From Methanobrevibacter sp. (GTDB lineage: Archaea; Methanobacteriota; Methanobacteria; Methanobacteriales; Methanobacteriaceae): 5,058 nucleotides of DNA. Each line of letters opens with the position of its first letter. The first letter of the stretch is position 1. The notes below the pieces were generated by a model. That model saw only the letters and a list, made by a program, of their open reading frames with translations. It did not search any database and was not told where the DNA came from. Shown here piece by piece: positions 4,886 through 5,058 of this stretch. Location of the stretch: positions 1 to 5,058 of the forward strand of contig NZ_SUTI01000040.1 of assembly GCF_015062985.1 (NCBI RefSeq), written 5' to 3'. Made by a program: the position numbers and the translations under genes.

Positions 4886-5058
4886 ATGAACATTAATGTA
4901 GAGATATTCAATTTTATAAATCACAGCCTGGCAAATCCCGTCCTTGACGCCGTCATGCCTGTTTTTACCAACTTCGGAGGGCTTCCGGCAGTGGGCATCA
5001 CAACCGTTCTGGTGTTTCTTTTAACAAGACACTACAAAAAGGATGAATACCATGAAAT
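4886..5058 (+). CDS. PAP2-family membrane phosphatase, N-terminal part
   Basis: The open frame runs from ATG 4886 through the window edge, giving 57 complete codons. The opening EIFNFINHSLANPVLDAVMP, followed by an FTNFGG turn and a hydrophobic helix (about residues 33-47), then a basic RHYKK stretch, is the typical N-terminus of membrane PAP2 (type 2 phosphatidic acid phosphatase / undecaprenyl-diphosphatase-like) proteins. Such enzymes dephosphorylate lipid phosphates or polyprenyl diphosphates at the membrane. The catalytic K-x6-R-P, P-S-G-H and S-R-x5-H-x3-D motifs lie beyond the edge, so activity cannot be confirmed. Archaeal recycling of polyprenyl carriers would fit with nearby glycan genes, but the two are separated by a rearranged region. 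The start lacks a clear ribosome-binding site; the overlapping 7-codon frame at 4866-4889 ends in ATGA with this start. Confidence 0.7.
   Translation, partial: MNINVEIFNFINHSLANPVLDAVMPVFTNFGGLPAVGITTVLVFLLTRHYKKDEYHE

Overview
The window most likely comes from a host-associated methanogenic archaeon of the Methanobrevibacter type. The anchor is a gene at 4206-4775 (minus) for a homologue of MtrA, the corrinoid-carrying subunit of methyl-tetrahydromethanopterin:coenzyme M methyltransferase, which is found only in methanogens and their relatives. The DNA is AT-rich, spacers contain archaeal TATA-like boxes and T-tract terminators, and a strong AGGAGG ribosome-binding site precedes the MtrA homologue. 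The genus is inferred; no rRNA or tRNA is present.

Layout. Positions 1-167 hold no gene I can support, only weak hairpin and Shine-Dalgarno-like signals. Positions 168-888 (minus) are the decayed remains of a DUF6270-like (SGNH-like, glycan-locus) gene: its N-terminus is missing, and its reading frame is broken by an apparent one-base loss at a G/C run near 444-453 and possibly again near 325-335. Positions 889-1119 are non-coding apart from a good terminator.

Positions 1120-3892 are a surface-glycan cassette. A large polytopic membrane protein of GT-C-like architecture (minus, 1120-2388) is divergent from a two-gene operon (plus): a GT2 dolichyl-phosphate-sugar-synthase-like transferase with two C-terminal membrane helices (GtrB-like), and a four-helix GtrA-family protein whose start overlaps the stop of the first gene by ATGA. 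The likely logic is that the GT2 enzyme charges a polyprenyl phosphate with a sugar, GtrA moves the lipid-linked sugar across the membrane, and the GT-C-like protein transfers it to an acceptor outside. This resembles bacterial/phage gtrA-gtrB-gtrC modules.

Positions 3893-4205 hold the N-terminal stump of an IS1182-like transposase (minus, 3919-4068) and an 18-base sequence (4151-4168) repeated in the same orientation, with a 2-base insertion, at 873-892. The two copies bracket the cassette, and the left copy lies exactly where the DUF6270-like gene loses its N-terminus. This suggests rearrangement involving an insertion sequence.

Positions 4206-5058 look like stable chromosome. A soluble, membrane-anchor-less MtrA paralogue (minus) is divergent from the start of a PAP2-family phosphatase (plus, cut by the window edge). 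They share a 110-base spacer centred on a near-palindromic TATA element. I see no CRISPR array, tRNA, rRNA or origin. Nothing here is clearly a new system; the most interesting points are the repeat-bracketed glycan cassette with mobile-element and pseudogene scars, and the stand-alone soluble MtrA paralogue.
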